Source: Coriobacteriaceae bacterium EMTCatB1 (GTDB lineage: Bacteria > Actinomycetota > Coriobacteriia > Anaerosomatales > Anaerosomataceae). From it: a stretch of DNA of 64,000 nt. Below are positions 45,573 through 55,100 of this stretch, in pieces. Position 1 is the first letter of the stretch; each line of letters starts with the position of its first letter. Location of the stretch: positions 1,525,979-1,589,978 of the forward strand of contig BDLO01000001.1 in NCBI GenBank assembly GCA_001950395.1. The letters run 5' to 3'. The position numbers and the translations under genes were made by a program. A model generated the notes under the pieces. That model saw only the letters and a program-made list of their open reading frames with translations, had not been told where the DNA came from and searched no databases.

Positions 45573-47765
45573 ATGTCGAGGCGCCTGGCGATGCTCGTGC
45601 TGGCATCCATCCTCGTGTTCGGCTTCTTCCCTGCTCAAGCTTACGGACTTTCGCTTGATGCGGTCACGGGCGCGGAGATACACGGTGCTGCGGCGGGGGA
45701 CTTGCTCGGGTTCAGCGTCGCCGTCTGGGGCGACACCATGGTGGTGGGCGTTCGTGAGAAGGACATCGACGCGAACACCAACGCGGGCGAGGCGCTCGTG
45801 TACGTCCACGAGGGCAGGGACTGGATTCTGAAGCAGGTCCTGCGAGCGACGACGCCACGTGCCAACGCTCGCTTCGGCTCCTCGGTGGCCATTGCGGATG
45901 GCATCATCGTCGTGGGCGCGGCCACTGAAGGTACCTCGAGCGCGGGCGCTGCGTACGTGTACAGGTGGAACGGGTCCTCGTGGGTTTCCGAAACGGACCT
46001 GCACCCGGTGGACTACGGCGTATGGAGTTTCGGGTGGTCGGTGGACACCGATGACGGGACAGTGGTCGTCGGGGCGCCGTACTCGAATGGCTTCCGCGGT
46101 GCAGCCTTCGTCTACAAGAAGTCTGCCGCAGGCACCTGGACGAGCCAGCGCATCGACGATCCGACGCCAGCCGACGGAGATTGCTTCGGCATGGCGGTCG
46201 CGATCTGGGGGACACAGCTCGCCATCAGCTCGCCCGCTGAGCTCACCGGAGGAGTGCGTGCGGGTGCCGTGCACGTGTTCTATTGGAGCCCGGGTCTCGG
46301 GAAGTACGCGTATCAAGAGACGCTCGTCCCACGCAATCCCGAGGCCGAGCAGCTGTTCGGGTACGCGCTCGACATGGAGCGATACGACCTCATCGTCGGA
46401 TCGCCGGGCAAGACGTACGGGGGAGCTGCGGCGCATGGCCTCGCGTACCGGTGCTGCAAGAGAGAGGACTTCTTGCCGCAGTGGATCATCGCCACGACGC
46501 TGGCTCCGGCAGCAACACTGGGCGCGAGCGCAGGCTTCGGCTCGTCCGTCGCCGTCTCAGGAGCGACTATCGTGGTTGGAGCTCCCAGATACGGCACGAA
46601 TCACGGCCTCGTGCAAGTCTTCAACTCACGGGTGACACCCACTGACTGGACGCTGTACGAAAGCAGCACCCTGTCGGGTCCCGCATGGGTGACGAGCGAA
46701 TCTCAGCTCGGCTTTGGTGTCGGGCTGTCCGGAGGGACGGTCGCCTGCGGCGCACCCGGCTGCGATTCGCCGACCACGTCCTGCGGTGCGGTGGTGGCCT
46801 ACAGGTTCGTCTACCCGTTGGCGCCGGATTACTGGGCGACCCGCGTATCGGGCGCTGACCGCTACCTGACCTGCGTGGAAGCGTCGAAGCGCGGCTTCCC
46901 GTACGGGGCTCCTGCGGTGGTGGTGTGCACGGGCGAGAACTGGCCGGACGCGCTCGGCGGCGCCGGGTTGGCGGGTGCGGCGCACGGACCGGTGCTGCTG
47001 ACGCCGAAGGCGGCACTGCCAGACTCGGTCGCTTCCGAGATTCAGCGGCTCGGGGCGGTCAAGGCCTACGTGCTTGGCGGCACCGGCGCCGTATCGACTG
47101 CGGTCGAGAACCAGCTCGTGGGACTGCTCGGTCGGAGCAACGTCGTTCGGTTGGCGGGTGCTGACCGCTATGCGACGGCGAGGGCGGTTGCGGCAGAGAC
47201 GATCAAGCTCCGCGGAAGCGGCTACCTCGGTATCGCCGTCGTGGCCACGGGCGCCAAGTTCCCGGACGCCGTCGCGGCCGCCCCGCTGCTTGCGTGGAAC
47301 GGGACGCCTTTGGTGCTTGCGAATCCGACCTCGACGCACGTGGTGTTGCCACCGGAAGTGGCATACGCGATCGTCGCAGGCGGCACGAGCGTCGTCAGCG
47401 AGGCGCAGTTCAACGACTTGGTGGCGCAGCTCGGCGAGGGGAACGTCGTGCGCAAGTGGGGAGCTGACCGCTACGCGACGGCGGCGGCGCTGGCGCAGCT
47501 GGGCGTCGACACCGGCATGAGCGCGAACGGCGTAGGGCTCGCCACGGGCGAGAACTTCCCGGACGCCCTGTCGGCCGGGCCGATGCTCGGAGTGTTCGGC
47601 TCGCCGCTGCTGCTCACGCGGACTGCCACGCTCAGCCCGCCCGTCGACGCCGCGCTTCGCGCGTGGCGTCCGGCCGTGACGCACTTGCATGTCGTCGGAG
47701 GTCCCTCGGTGGTGTCAACCGCCACGGTGATGGAGGCCCAGGACGCGGCGTGGGGGTCGCCGTAG
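45573..47765 (+). CDS. Secreted surface protein: FG-GAP-like repeats + three cell-wall-binding repeat 2 (CWB2)
   Basis: Signal peptide; repeats FGSSVAxxxxxIVVGAP; three RxxGADRYxT...GENWPDAL units. Confidence 0.9.
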   Translation: MSRRLAMLVLASILVFGFFPAQAYGLSLDAVTGAEIHGAAAGDLLGFSVAVWGDTMVVGVREKDIDANTNAGEALVYVHEGRDWILKQVLRATTPRANARFGSSVAIADGIIVVGAATEGTSSAGAAYVYRWNGSSWVSETDLHPVDYGVWSFGWSVDTDDGTVVVGAPYSNGFRGAAFVYKKSAAGTWTSQRIDDPTPADGDCFGMAVAIWGTQLAISSPAELTGGVRAGAVHVFYWSPGLGKYAYQETLVPRNPEAEQLFGYALDMERYDLIVGSPGKTYGGAAAHGLAYRCCKREDFLPQWIIATTLAPAATLGASAGFGSSVAVSGATIVVGAPRYGTNHGLVQVFNSRVTPTDWTLYESSTLSGPAWVTSESQLGFGVGLSGGTVACGAPGCDSPTTSCGAVVAYRFVYPLAPDYWATRVSGADRYLTCVEASKRGFPYGAPAVVVCTGENWPDALGGAGLAGAAHGPVLLTPKAALPDSVASEIQRLGAVKAYVLGGTGAVSTAVENQLVGLLGRSNVVRLAGADRYATARAVAAETIKLRGSGYLGIAVVATGAKFPDAVAAAPLLAWNGTPLVLANPTSTHVVLPPEVAYAIVAGGTSVVSEAQFNDLVAQLGEGNVVRKWGADRYATAAALAQLGVDTGMSANGVGLATGENFPDALSAGPMLGVFGSPLLLTRTATLSPPVDAALRAWRPAVTHLHVVGGPSVVSTATVMEAQDAAWGSP

Positions 47766-47776
47766 CGCGCAGTGCC

Positions 47777-49087
47777 TCAGCGATTGCGCGCGCGCAGCGG
47801 GACGAGCGCGCTCGGCGGCTGCAAGCCGAGCGCCAGGTGCGGGGTGACGCGGTCGGCGAGGAATGACGAGCGGTCGGCGGCATCGAGCGCGAGCGGCAGG
47901 ACGTCCGTGCCGCGAACGGTGCCGAGGCATCCGTGCGCGCAGGCGGTCTCGCCGAACGCCGTCACTTCGTCCGGGCCGTCGGCTCCGCCCGCGATCACGA
48001 GCGGCACGGGCCCGCCACCGTGGTAGAGCGGCCCTGACGACGGCGTTTGGTGGTCCGCGCACACGACGACGACCGCCCGGCGACGCTCGATGAGCTCGAC
48101 GAGCGGTTCGAGCGCGCGGTCGATCTCGGAGATGACGTCTGCCTTGTGTAGGGGGTCCTTGGTGTGGCCGGCGTGGTCTGGGTGCTTGGTGTGCAGATGG
48201 ACGAAGCCGTAGCCCTCCTCGAGGAGCCGGGTCGTCTCTCCCACCCGGAGGCGCACGTCCTCGAATGGGTCGCGCTGCATGCCGATCTCGCGGTGGTCGA
48301 GCCCGACGGCGGCCGCGAGCCCGGCGTAGAGCGGCCCCGCACCGAGCGAGACGCCGCGGAGCCCGTAGCGCTTCTCGAAGGGCGTGACATCGCTCGGTGC
48401 GCCCGCCCACTTCACGAGCACGAAGTCGAGATCTCGCCCGCGAAGCCTATCTTTCGCACGCAGCATCCACTCGTTCAGCACGGCCGCCGTCCGCGCTGCG
48501 GCCTGGTGGTCGGGCGCCTCCTCGAGCGGCAGCACCTCGAGCACGGGCGCGTCGGCCTCGAGCGGGTCAGCGTCGCTCACGAAGTGCGAGAGCGGTCGGC
48601 CGGAGAGCGGCGTGAGGAACAGAAGCCCCTGCAGCCCGCCGGTGTAGACGAACCGAACGGCGACCTCGCCGATGCGATCGTCGAGATCGACGCCGCCGAG
48701 GTCGAGCGATCCTCCGCGCGGATCAGGGCGCTTCTCGATCCACAGCACGCCGTTGCGCTCGACGACGCGCGCGAAGTTGGCTCGCAACACCACCTCGCTT
48801 GGTTCGGGCGGCAAGCCTTCGCCGAGCGCCTCGAGCAAGCCGCGGCCAGGGAATCGCTCGAGGTCGTAGCCGAAGAGCGCGAAGTGCGCTTGGTGCGAGC
48901 TCGGCGCCAGACCAGGGCCGAGCGGGTACAGCACGCCCGAGCGCCCGAGGCGAGCGAGCGCGTCGAGGTTCGGGGTGCGAGCGGCCTCGACGGGCGTGCG
49001 GTTGCCGAGCGCGGCGTGGCGGCGGTCGGCAAGCCCGTCGAGCACGGCCATGACGATCGGAAGCGAGGTGTCGCCGGGCTTCAGCAC
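47777..49087 (-). CDS. 2,3-bisphosphoglycerate-independent phosphoglycerate mutase, archaeal (ApgM) type
   Basis: VLDGLADR, TPNLDALARLGRSGVLYPLGPG, FVHLHTKHPDHAGHTKDPLHKADVISEIDRAL, VCADHQTP. Confidence 0.87.
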   Translation of the reverse strand: MLKPGDTSLPIVMAVLDGLADRRHAALGNRTPVEAARTPNLDALARLGRSGVLYPLGPGLAPSSHQAHFALFGYDLERFPGRGLLEALGEGLPPEPSEVVLRANFARVVERNGVLWIEKRPDPRGGSLDLGGVDLDDRIGEVAVRFVYTGGLQGLLFLTPLSGRPLSHFVSDADPLEADAPVLEVLPLEEAPDHQAAARTAAVLNEWMLRAKDRLRGRDLDFVLVKWAGAPSDVTPFEKRYGLRGVSLGAGPLYAGLAAAVGLDHREIGMQRDPFEDVRLRVGETTRLLEEGYGFVHLHTKHPDHAGHTKDPLHKADVISEIDRALEPLVELIERRRAVVVVCADHQTPSSGPLYHGGGPVPLVIAGGADGPDEVTAFGETACAHGCLGTVRGTDVLPLALDAADRSSFLADRVTPHLALGLQPPSALVPLRARNR

Positions 49088-49118
49088 CGTCGGTCTCCTG
49101 GCGCGCGCCAGCCGGGCT

Positions 49119-49859
49119 TCACGTTTCGAGCACCGACCTCACGACCGCGGCGAAGTCGCTTGCCTGGCCGCCGTCGCGCTCGGCGCGGAACGCCTCGACG
49201 ACGGCGCGGCCCACCGGCTCGAAGAACTCCGACAGGTAGCGCGCGTAGCCGTCCTCGTCGTACGAGACGCTGCCGTCCAACCCTACGTAGTTGCCCGACA
49301 GCTGGCAGCCCATCTGCAGCTCGCCTTGCCGCCACTCCGACCCGATGAGCGCTTCGATCTCTTCCCCGCTCATCGAGCGGATGGGCGAGATGAGCTGTAT
49401 GCCGGCGTACGCGAGGACGCGCGTTGCAGCGTCGATGCTCGCCGAGGTCTGTGAGAGTTTCACCTTCCCGTCGTGCGTGTCGCGCTCGCCCGAGATCACG
49501 GGCGCGTTACCGTGCGACCACGCGAGCGGCACGCGCAGAAGGTGCAGGTACAGGTGGCACGCGAGGCACGGCGAGCAGACGCCGTAGCGTTTGAGAATCT
49601 CAGCCATCGGACGAGCGTTCATAGCCGACCACAGCGCGGGGTCGGCAAGCGGCACGGCGTCGTGCACCTCAGCCACGCCTGCGAGCAGCCCGCGCAGCCG
49701 CTGGACCGCCCGATACGGGGCGTCTTTGTCGCCGATCTCGGTGCCGGTGAAGCCGATGGTGGGCAGAATCGTGGTGAAGCCGTGTTGTCGAACCGCAGCG
49801 ACCACCGCCGCGACGCTGTCGCGGCCTGCGATCTCTGCGATGGCGATGGAGCGGCCCAT
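49119..49859 (-). CDS. Conserved hypothetical, PP-loop ATPase-like
   Basis: IAEIAGRDSVAAVVAAV resembles a degenerate PP-loop; CSPCLACHLYLHLLR Cys motif. Confidence 0.5.
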   Translation of the reverse strand: MGRSIAIAEIAGRDSVAAVVAAVRQHGFTTILPTIGFTGTEIGDKDAPYRAVQRLRGLLAGVAEVHDAVPLADPALWSAMNARPMAEILKRYGVCSPCLACHLYLHLLRVPLAWSHGNAPVISGERDTHDGKVKLSQTSASIDAATRVLAYAGIQLISPIRSMSGEEIEALIGSEWRQGELQMGCQLSGNYVGLDGSVSYDEDGYARYLSEFFEPVGRAVVEAFRAERDGGQASDFAAVVRSVLET

Positions 49860-49964
49860 GCACACAGTGTACCCGCCGGCGCCGTGCTTGTATGCAATCA
49901 GGCCGTGATTGAGCGAACGAACTCACGGGTACCACACACCGAGTGTCTGTACGGAAGGAGAACG

Positions 49965-52331
49965 ATGAACGACAGGCTCGACCCCACTACGCTCGTCGTC
50001 TTCGGCGCCACGGGCGACTTGATGGCGCGCAAGATCATCCCTGCGCTGGCGTACCTGGCTGAGAGAAACCGCCTGCCCGAGCGCTTCAGAGTCATCGGCT
50101 TCTCGCGGCGCGATTGGAGCGACGAGGACTTCCGGGCGCACGTCCGCTCGGTCCTCGATGCGTATCCAGGCGCAGCGCCTCGCGGCGCGGCGCTCGACGC
50201 GTTTGTAGAGCGGTTCTCGTATCAGCAAGGGACGTTCGACGATTCCGACGCCTACGAAGCGCTTGCGGCCGACATCCAGGACGTCGCGGCATCGTGGGAA
50301 GGGCGTTGCAACCGCTTGTTCTACCTGGCGGTTCCGCCGGAGCACTACCGCACGATCTTCGAACGGCTGGCGCAAAGCGGTCTGGTGACCGGCTGCGAGG
50401 GCGACGGCGCGTGCACGCGGGTGCTCGTCGAGAAGCCGTTCGGGAAAGACGCTGCAAGCGCCCAGGAGCTCGACGAGGTCTTGGGCTCGCTGTTCGCCGA
50501 GGAGCAGATCTATCGCATCGACCACTACCTCGCCAAAGAGATGCTGCAGGGCATCTTGAGCTTCCGATTCTCCAACACGCTGATGGAGCCCTCGTGGGAC
50601 GCCGAGTCGATCGCCAGGATCGACGTCACGCTTCTCGAGTCGATCGGCGTGGAGCGCAGGGGCGCCTTCTACGACGGGGTGGGAGCGCTTCGCGATGTCG
50701 GGCAGAACCACCTGCTCCAGATGCTCGCACTGGTGGCGATGGATCGGCCGAAGGATCTGTCCGCGCCGTCGATCCGCGAGGCGCGGGCGCAATTCTTGCG
50801 CACGCTGAGTGTGCCTCCCGCGGACGAGATGGCTGCGAGCTCGTTCCGCGCGCAGTATCGCGGCTATCGGACGATACCGGGCGTTGCACCGGACTCAGAG
50901 ACCGAGACGTACTTCGCGCTGCGGTTCCACCTGACGGGACCCCGCTGGGGCGGCGTGCCCGTGACGCTCGAATCTGGCAAGCGGATGGGCGAGCCGCTCA
51001 AAGAGGTCGCGGTCACCTTCCGAGCGCCGGACGCGTGCTTGTGCGACTCCTCGCACCCGGGGCCGTTCGAGAACCGCGTGATATTCCAGCTGGAGCCCGA
51101 GGAGTCGATACGCATCGAGTTCTGGGCGAAGAAGCCTGGCTTCGAGCACGAGCTGGAGAAGCGGGAGTTCACGTTCTTCCTGTATCAGAAGCAGGAGAAG
51201 GTCCAGTACGTCGAGGAGTACGCGACGCTTCTGCTCGACGCGATCGAAGGCGACCAGACGCTGTTCGTAAGCACGGATGAGGTGCGCGAGATGTGGCGCT
51301 TCATCGACCCCTGGCTCCAGGTGTGGAGCATGGGGGCGGTGCCGCTCGAAGAGTACGAGCCGGACACTCGCGACGTGCGTGCTCGTGCGCTCGCGAAGCT
51401 CGACGCCGCCAGCGCTCGTCCGAAGCGCATCGGCGTTGTGGGGCTCGGCAAGATGGGCGCGGCGCTCGCGCGCAACCTGCTCGACCACGGGTGGCAGGTG
51501 GTCGGCTACAACCGCACCCATGCGGTGGCGGAGGCGATGGCGAGCGAGGGGCTGCTGCCGGCGCGTTCGCTCGCCGACCTTGTGGCGTTCCTGCCCCCGC
51601 CTCGCGTGGTGTGGCTGATGCTGCCAGCCGGCGAGCCGACCGAGCAGGCGCTCTTCGGGGAAGCCGGCCTCGTCGAGCTGTTGGACGAGGGCGACACCGT
51701 CATCGACGGCGGGAACTCGCACTACTCGGACGCCGAGCGCAGGGCTGCGCGGCTCGCCGAGCGAGGCATCAGGTTCGTCGACGTGGGCACCTCCGGAGGG
51801 CCGAGCGGAGCTCGCTCAGGCGCGTGCCTGATGATCGGCGGCGAGCGGTCGGACTTCGAGCGGCTTGAGCACCTGTGGCGCGACGTGGCCGCTCGCGACG
51901 CCTACCGCTTCTTCGAAGGGCACGGCGGCGGGCACTTCGTCAAGATGGTCCACAACGGCATCGAGTACGGCATGATGCAGTCGATCGCCGAAGGATTCTC
52001 GGTGCTCAAGGCGGCGCCGCTGGAGATCGACCTGCCTGCGGTTGCCGAAGTCTACAACCGACGGAGCGTCATCGAGTCGCGGCTCGTCGGCTGGCTTCGC
52101 GAGGCGTACGAGGTCTTCGGGCCCGAACTCGAAGGCGTTTCGAGCACGGTCACGCACACGGGCGAGGGCCAGTGGACGGTCGAGACGGCGCGAGCGCTGG
52201 GCATACCGGTGCCCGTCATCGAGGAGTCGCTCGAGTTCCGCAAGCGTTCGAGCGAGCAGCCTTCGTACGCGGGCAAGGTGCTCTCCGCGCTCAGGAACCG
52301 CTTCGGCGGGCACGAAGCAGCGAAGCGCTAG
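49965..52331 (+). CDS. Fusion: glucose-6-phosphate dehydrogenase (N) + 6-phosphogluconate dehydrogenase (C)
   Basis: VVFGATGDLMARKIIPAL and RIDHYLAKEMLQ (G6PD); IGVVGLGKMGAALARNLLDHGWQVVGYNRT, VDVGTSGGPSGARSGACLMIGG and FVKMVHNGIEYGMMQ (6PGDH) in one frame; AAGGAG upstream. Confidence 0.94.
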   Translation: MNDRLDPTTLVVFGATGDLMARKIIPALAYLAERNRLPERFRVIGFSRRDWSDEDFRAHVRSVLDAYPGAAPRGAALDAFVERFSYQQGTFDDSDAYEALAADIQDVAASWEGRCNRLFYLAVPPEHYRTIFERLAQSGLVTGCEGDGACTRVLVEKPFGKDAASAQELDEVLGSLFAEEQIYRIDHYLAKEMLQGILSFRFSNTLMEPSWDAESIARIDVTLLESIGVERRGAFYDGVGALRDVGQNHLLQMLALVAMDRPKDLSAPSIREARAQFLRTLSVPPADEMAASSFRAQYRGYRTIPGVAPDSETETYFALRFHLTGPRWGGVPVTLESGKRMGEPLKEVAVTFRAPDACLCDSSHPGPFENRVIFQLEPEESIRIEFWAKKPGFEHELEKREFTFFLYQKQEKVQYVEEYATLLLDAIEGDQTLFVSTDEVREMWRFIDPWLQVWSMGAVPLEEYEPDTRDVRARALAKLDAASARPKRIGVVGLGKMGAALARNLLDHGWQVVGYNRTHAVAEAMASEGLLPARSLADLVAFLPPPRVVWLMLPAGEPTEQALFGEAGLVELLDEGDTVIDGGNSHYSDAERRAARLAERGIRFVDVGTSGGPSGARSGACLMIGGERSDFERLEHLWRDVAARDAYRFFEGHGGGHFVKMVHNGIEYGMMQSIAEGFSVLKAAPLEIDLPAVAEVYNRRSVIESRLVGWLREAYEVFGPELEGVSSTVTHTGEGQWTVETARALGIPVPVIEESLEFRKRSSEQPSYAGKVLSALRNRFGGHEAAKR

Positions 52332-52567
52332 CAGGCGAGCTGTCCTTCTGTGGGAAGCAAGTTCTCTGGGACGAGCGAGGGATTCCCGAAGGAGCGCCCG
52401 GCTTGGTAGCGGGCGCACGAAGAGAAGTCGCGACGGCAGTAGCGCGACCGGATGATTCGCGCGAACTCAGGGGAGTAGCCAGCCTCGTCAGAGGTCATGT
52501 AGCAGATGCCGATGTGTGGGCACGCGTTCACAGAAGGCAGCCGTTCGTCGAAACTCCGTGATTGCAC
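52328..52567 (-). CDS. Small Cys-rich protein (79 aa) with RYCxxDFxxCARY motif
   Basis: VQSRSFDERLPSVNACPHIGICYMTSDEAGYSPEFARIIRSRYCRRDFSSCARYQAGRSFGNPSLVPENLLPTEGQLAC; GTG start. Confidence 0.65.
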   Translation of the reverse strand: MQSRSFDERLPSVNACPHIGICYMTSDEAGYSPEFARIIRSRYCRRDFSSCARYQAGRSFGNPSLVPENLLPTEGQLAC

Positions 52568-52620
52568 TAACAATGTAGCAGACCGCGTAAACGACTGCAA
52601 AGCAGGGCTAACAGCGCGCC

Positions 52621-54282
52621 TCAGCGCTTCTTGATCTCCGCGAAGTGCGCGCGGTAGCGCCCGCCGCCGCCTTTGGCGAGCGTCTCGTACGGCGGCACTT
52701 CGTAGAGGCGTAGGCGGTTGTCGAGGAAGTCGCTCGAGACCAGCAGCCGACCGTCGGCGCTGATGTCGAGCGCGGTCGGCTGGTTGCCGCAGACGACGGC
52801 GTCGAGCGGCTTGCCGGAAAGCGCGTCGAATACAAGGATCGAGCCCCACTCAGGGCCGGGCAGGTAGTACGACTTCGGATTGTTCTCGCCGCGGCAGCTC
52901 ACGAACAAGATGCGGCCGTCAGGCGAAAGCACGATGGTGTTCGGCTTCTCGTCGGTGTCGACGAGCTTGCGAGTCGAGCCCGTGCGCATGTCGTGCACCC
53001 ACACGCAGTCGGCCGCCATGTCTGAGATGTAGAGCCGACCGGTGCGCTCGTCTCCCACGAGGTGCCGAAGCGCCTTCCCGCCCGTGAACGCCGCGGTGAC
53101 CTTGCCCGTCGCGAGGTCGATGCGGTCAAGCTGCCCGCTGTCGAAGCCGCCGACGTAGAGCGTCTTCCCGTCACCCGTCGCGTACATGCCGCGCGGCGTG
53201 TTCGAGACCCGCACGCGCTTCACGAGGTCGCCCGTTGCAAGGTCGATGATCGAGACGTCGTCGCCCGACCAGTTGCTCGCGTACAAAGTCTTCTCGTCGG
53301 GCGAGAGCTCGACCCACTTCGTCCACGCGCTCTTCGTGTCGAACGTGCGAAGGACTCGCCTGGTCTTGACGTCGATCTCGAAGCACTTCGCGGTCTCCAT
53401 CTGCGACGTGTACGCCAGTGTTCCCGCGCGGTTGAAGATGACCTCCACGGCGCCGTGCTCACCCAAGTCAATCTCGCCGATGCGCTTGCCCGTGCGCGTA
53501 TCGAAGATCTCGATCGACGGCGGGCCGTTGAGGATGCTCGTCCACACCTCGCTCCCGTCGGGAGTGATCGACACTCCCTTGGGGGCGCCCGAGGTGGAGA
53601 TGGTGCCGAGCCCGTGGAGGAGCTGGCCTTCCGGGTCGAGGATGTACGAGATCGTGAGCGGCTCGTCGAGGAACACGCGTCGCTCGAAGGGATTCCGCCC
53701 GGCCTTGGCGAGCCGGATGGTCGTCTCGCCGGCAGGCACGCTCAAGGTGCACGGCGTGAGCGTCTCGACCGTGCTGCCGTCGGAGCACGCGATCGTGCAC
53801 GTGGCACCGGAGGGTTCGGTGCGCACGGCGACTTCGATCGGCAGCGGCTTGAGCGCAAGCGTGAGGCGCGTCGTCCGCATCCGCTTCGCGACGACGACGC
53901 GCTCGACGGGCTCGAAGCCTGTGCGGGCGATTCGCAGCGTGTGCGTTCCTGGAGCGACTTCGCGCACCTCCAGGGTTCCCGTCGCCGAGATGGACCCGTC
54001 GAGCACCACGACCGCGTCGGCCGGCGTCACGCGCACCTGGATGGCAGCGGGACGGGTGAGCACGAAGGCCGCCAGCGCGGCCGCTGCCGCACACGCGAGG
54101 AGAAGGCCGAGGATCCGGCCTGGGCGCACACGTCTGCGGCGCGCAGAGGTCGCGAGGCGCGTTTGGGACCGAGCAGTGCGTCGAGACGAGCCGCCGATCG
54201 TGGGTGCCGCCCGGTCGATCACGAGCGGCGAAGCTCGCCTGAGCGCTCGCCGCGGCCTGCGCCGTGCGTGTCGGCCTGTCAT
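52621..54282 (-). CDS. Membrane-anchored PEGA-domain + YVTN beta-propeller protein
   Basis: TM near N-terminus; PEGA-like APGTHTLRIARTGFEPVERVVV; repeats ELSPDEKTLYASNWSGDDVSIIDLATGDLVKRVRV. Confidence 0.82.
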   Translation of the reverse strand: MTGRHARRRPRRALRRASPLVIDRAAPTIGGSSRRTARSQTRLATSARRRRVRPGRILGLLLACAAAAALAAFVLTRPAAIQVRVTPADAVVVLDGSISATGTLEVREVAPGTHTLRIARTGFEPVERVVVAKRMRTTRLTLALKPLPIEVAVRTEPSGATCTIACSDGSTVETLTPCTLSVPAGETTIRLAKAGRNPFERRVFLDEPLTISYILDPEGQLLHGLGTISTSGAPKGVSITPDGSEVWTSILNGPPSIEIFDTRTGKRIGEIDLGEHGAVEVIFNRAGTLAYTSQMETAKCFEIDVKTRRVLRTFDTKSAWTKWVELSPDEKTLYASNWSGDDVSIIDLATGDLVKRVRVSNTPRGMYATGDGKTLYVGGFDSGQLDRIDLATGKVTAAFTGGKALRHLVGDERTGRLYISDMAADCVWVHDMRTGSTRKLVDTDEKPNTIVLSPDGRILFVSCRGENNPKSYYLPGPEWGSILVFDALSGKPLDAVVCGNQPTALDISADGRLLVSSDFLDNRLRLYEVPPYETLAKGGGGRYRAHFAEIKKR

Positions 54283-55100
54283 CACTCGCCCTCCGCTCGT
54301 CGGCCTGTGCGCCCGAGCGTCATTCGGGCGATGCCAGCGACGACGCGTGTGCGTCGTAGAAGCGAGAACGTCCGGCCCGTGCCACGCCACGCTGGGCCGT
54401 CGAGTATCGCAACAGTCTTCTCGGCGACCTCTTCCAACGAAACGCCGAACGCGTCGAGCGCGCGCCCAACGGCGTGTCGGCTCTTCTCGAGCCTCGGGCT
54501 GACGACGATGTCCTCGTAGAAGGCGGTCGGTACCATGCCAGGCACGAGCATGTGGACGTGCAGTTGTGGGGCGTCGCGGTTTTCGGCTGCGACGCTGCGG
54601 GTTACGCTCGCCACTGCGGCTTTCGTTGCCGCGTACGCGGCGGTGTGCGGGGTCGCGTCGCCGCGATAGCCCCGGCCGGCGAGGTTGAGCAGCACGCCGC
54701 CGTGCTCGCGGAAGTACGGCACGAGAAGCCGGCAGCCGAACATCGTTCCGAGGACGTTGGTGGCCACGATCGACTCGAGCTCCTTTGGCGAGACCTCGTC
54801 CAAGTAGCGGTACCCAACGGAGAGCCCCGCGTTGTTCACCCACACGTCCACGCGGCCGTGGTATTGGAGCGCGTGCTCGAGAAGCGCCTCGACGTCTTCG
54901 TGCCGCGACACGTCGCAGGCGAGGCCTGAGGCCCGGCGACCGGCTGCCGCGAAGTCATGCACCGCTTGCCGAACCGCCTCTTCGCCGCGTGACGACAGGA
55001 CGACCGTGGCGCCTCGTTCAGCGCAGCCCTCGGCGATCGCACGGCCGATGCCGCGGGTCGAGCCAGTCACGACGACGACTGCGCCGGACAGCCGGCTCAT
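54282..55100 (-). CDS. Short-chain dehydrogenase/reductase
   Basis: VVVTGSTRGIGRAIAEG, VNNAGLS, YAATKAAVAS. Confidence 0.93.
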   Translation of the reverse strand: MSRLSGAVVVVTGSTRGIGRAIAEGCAERGATVVLSSRGEEAVRQAVHDFAAAGRRASGLACDVSRHEDVEALLEHALQYHGRVDVWVNNAGLSVGYRYLDEVSPKELESIVATNVLGTMFGCRLLVPYFREHGGVLLNLAGRGYRGDATPHTAAYAATKAAVASVTRSVAAENRDAPQLHVHMLVPGMVPTAFYEDIVVSPRLEKSRHAVGRALDAFGVSLEEVAEKTVAILDGPAWRGTGRTFSLLRRTRVVAGIARMTLGRTGRRAEGE

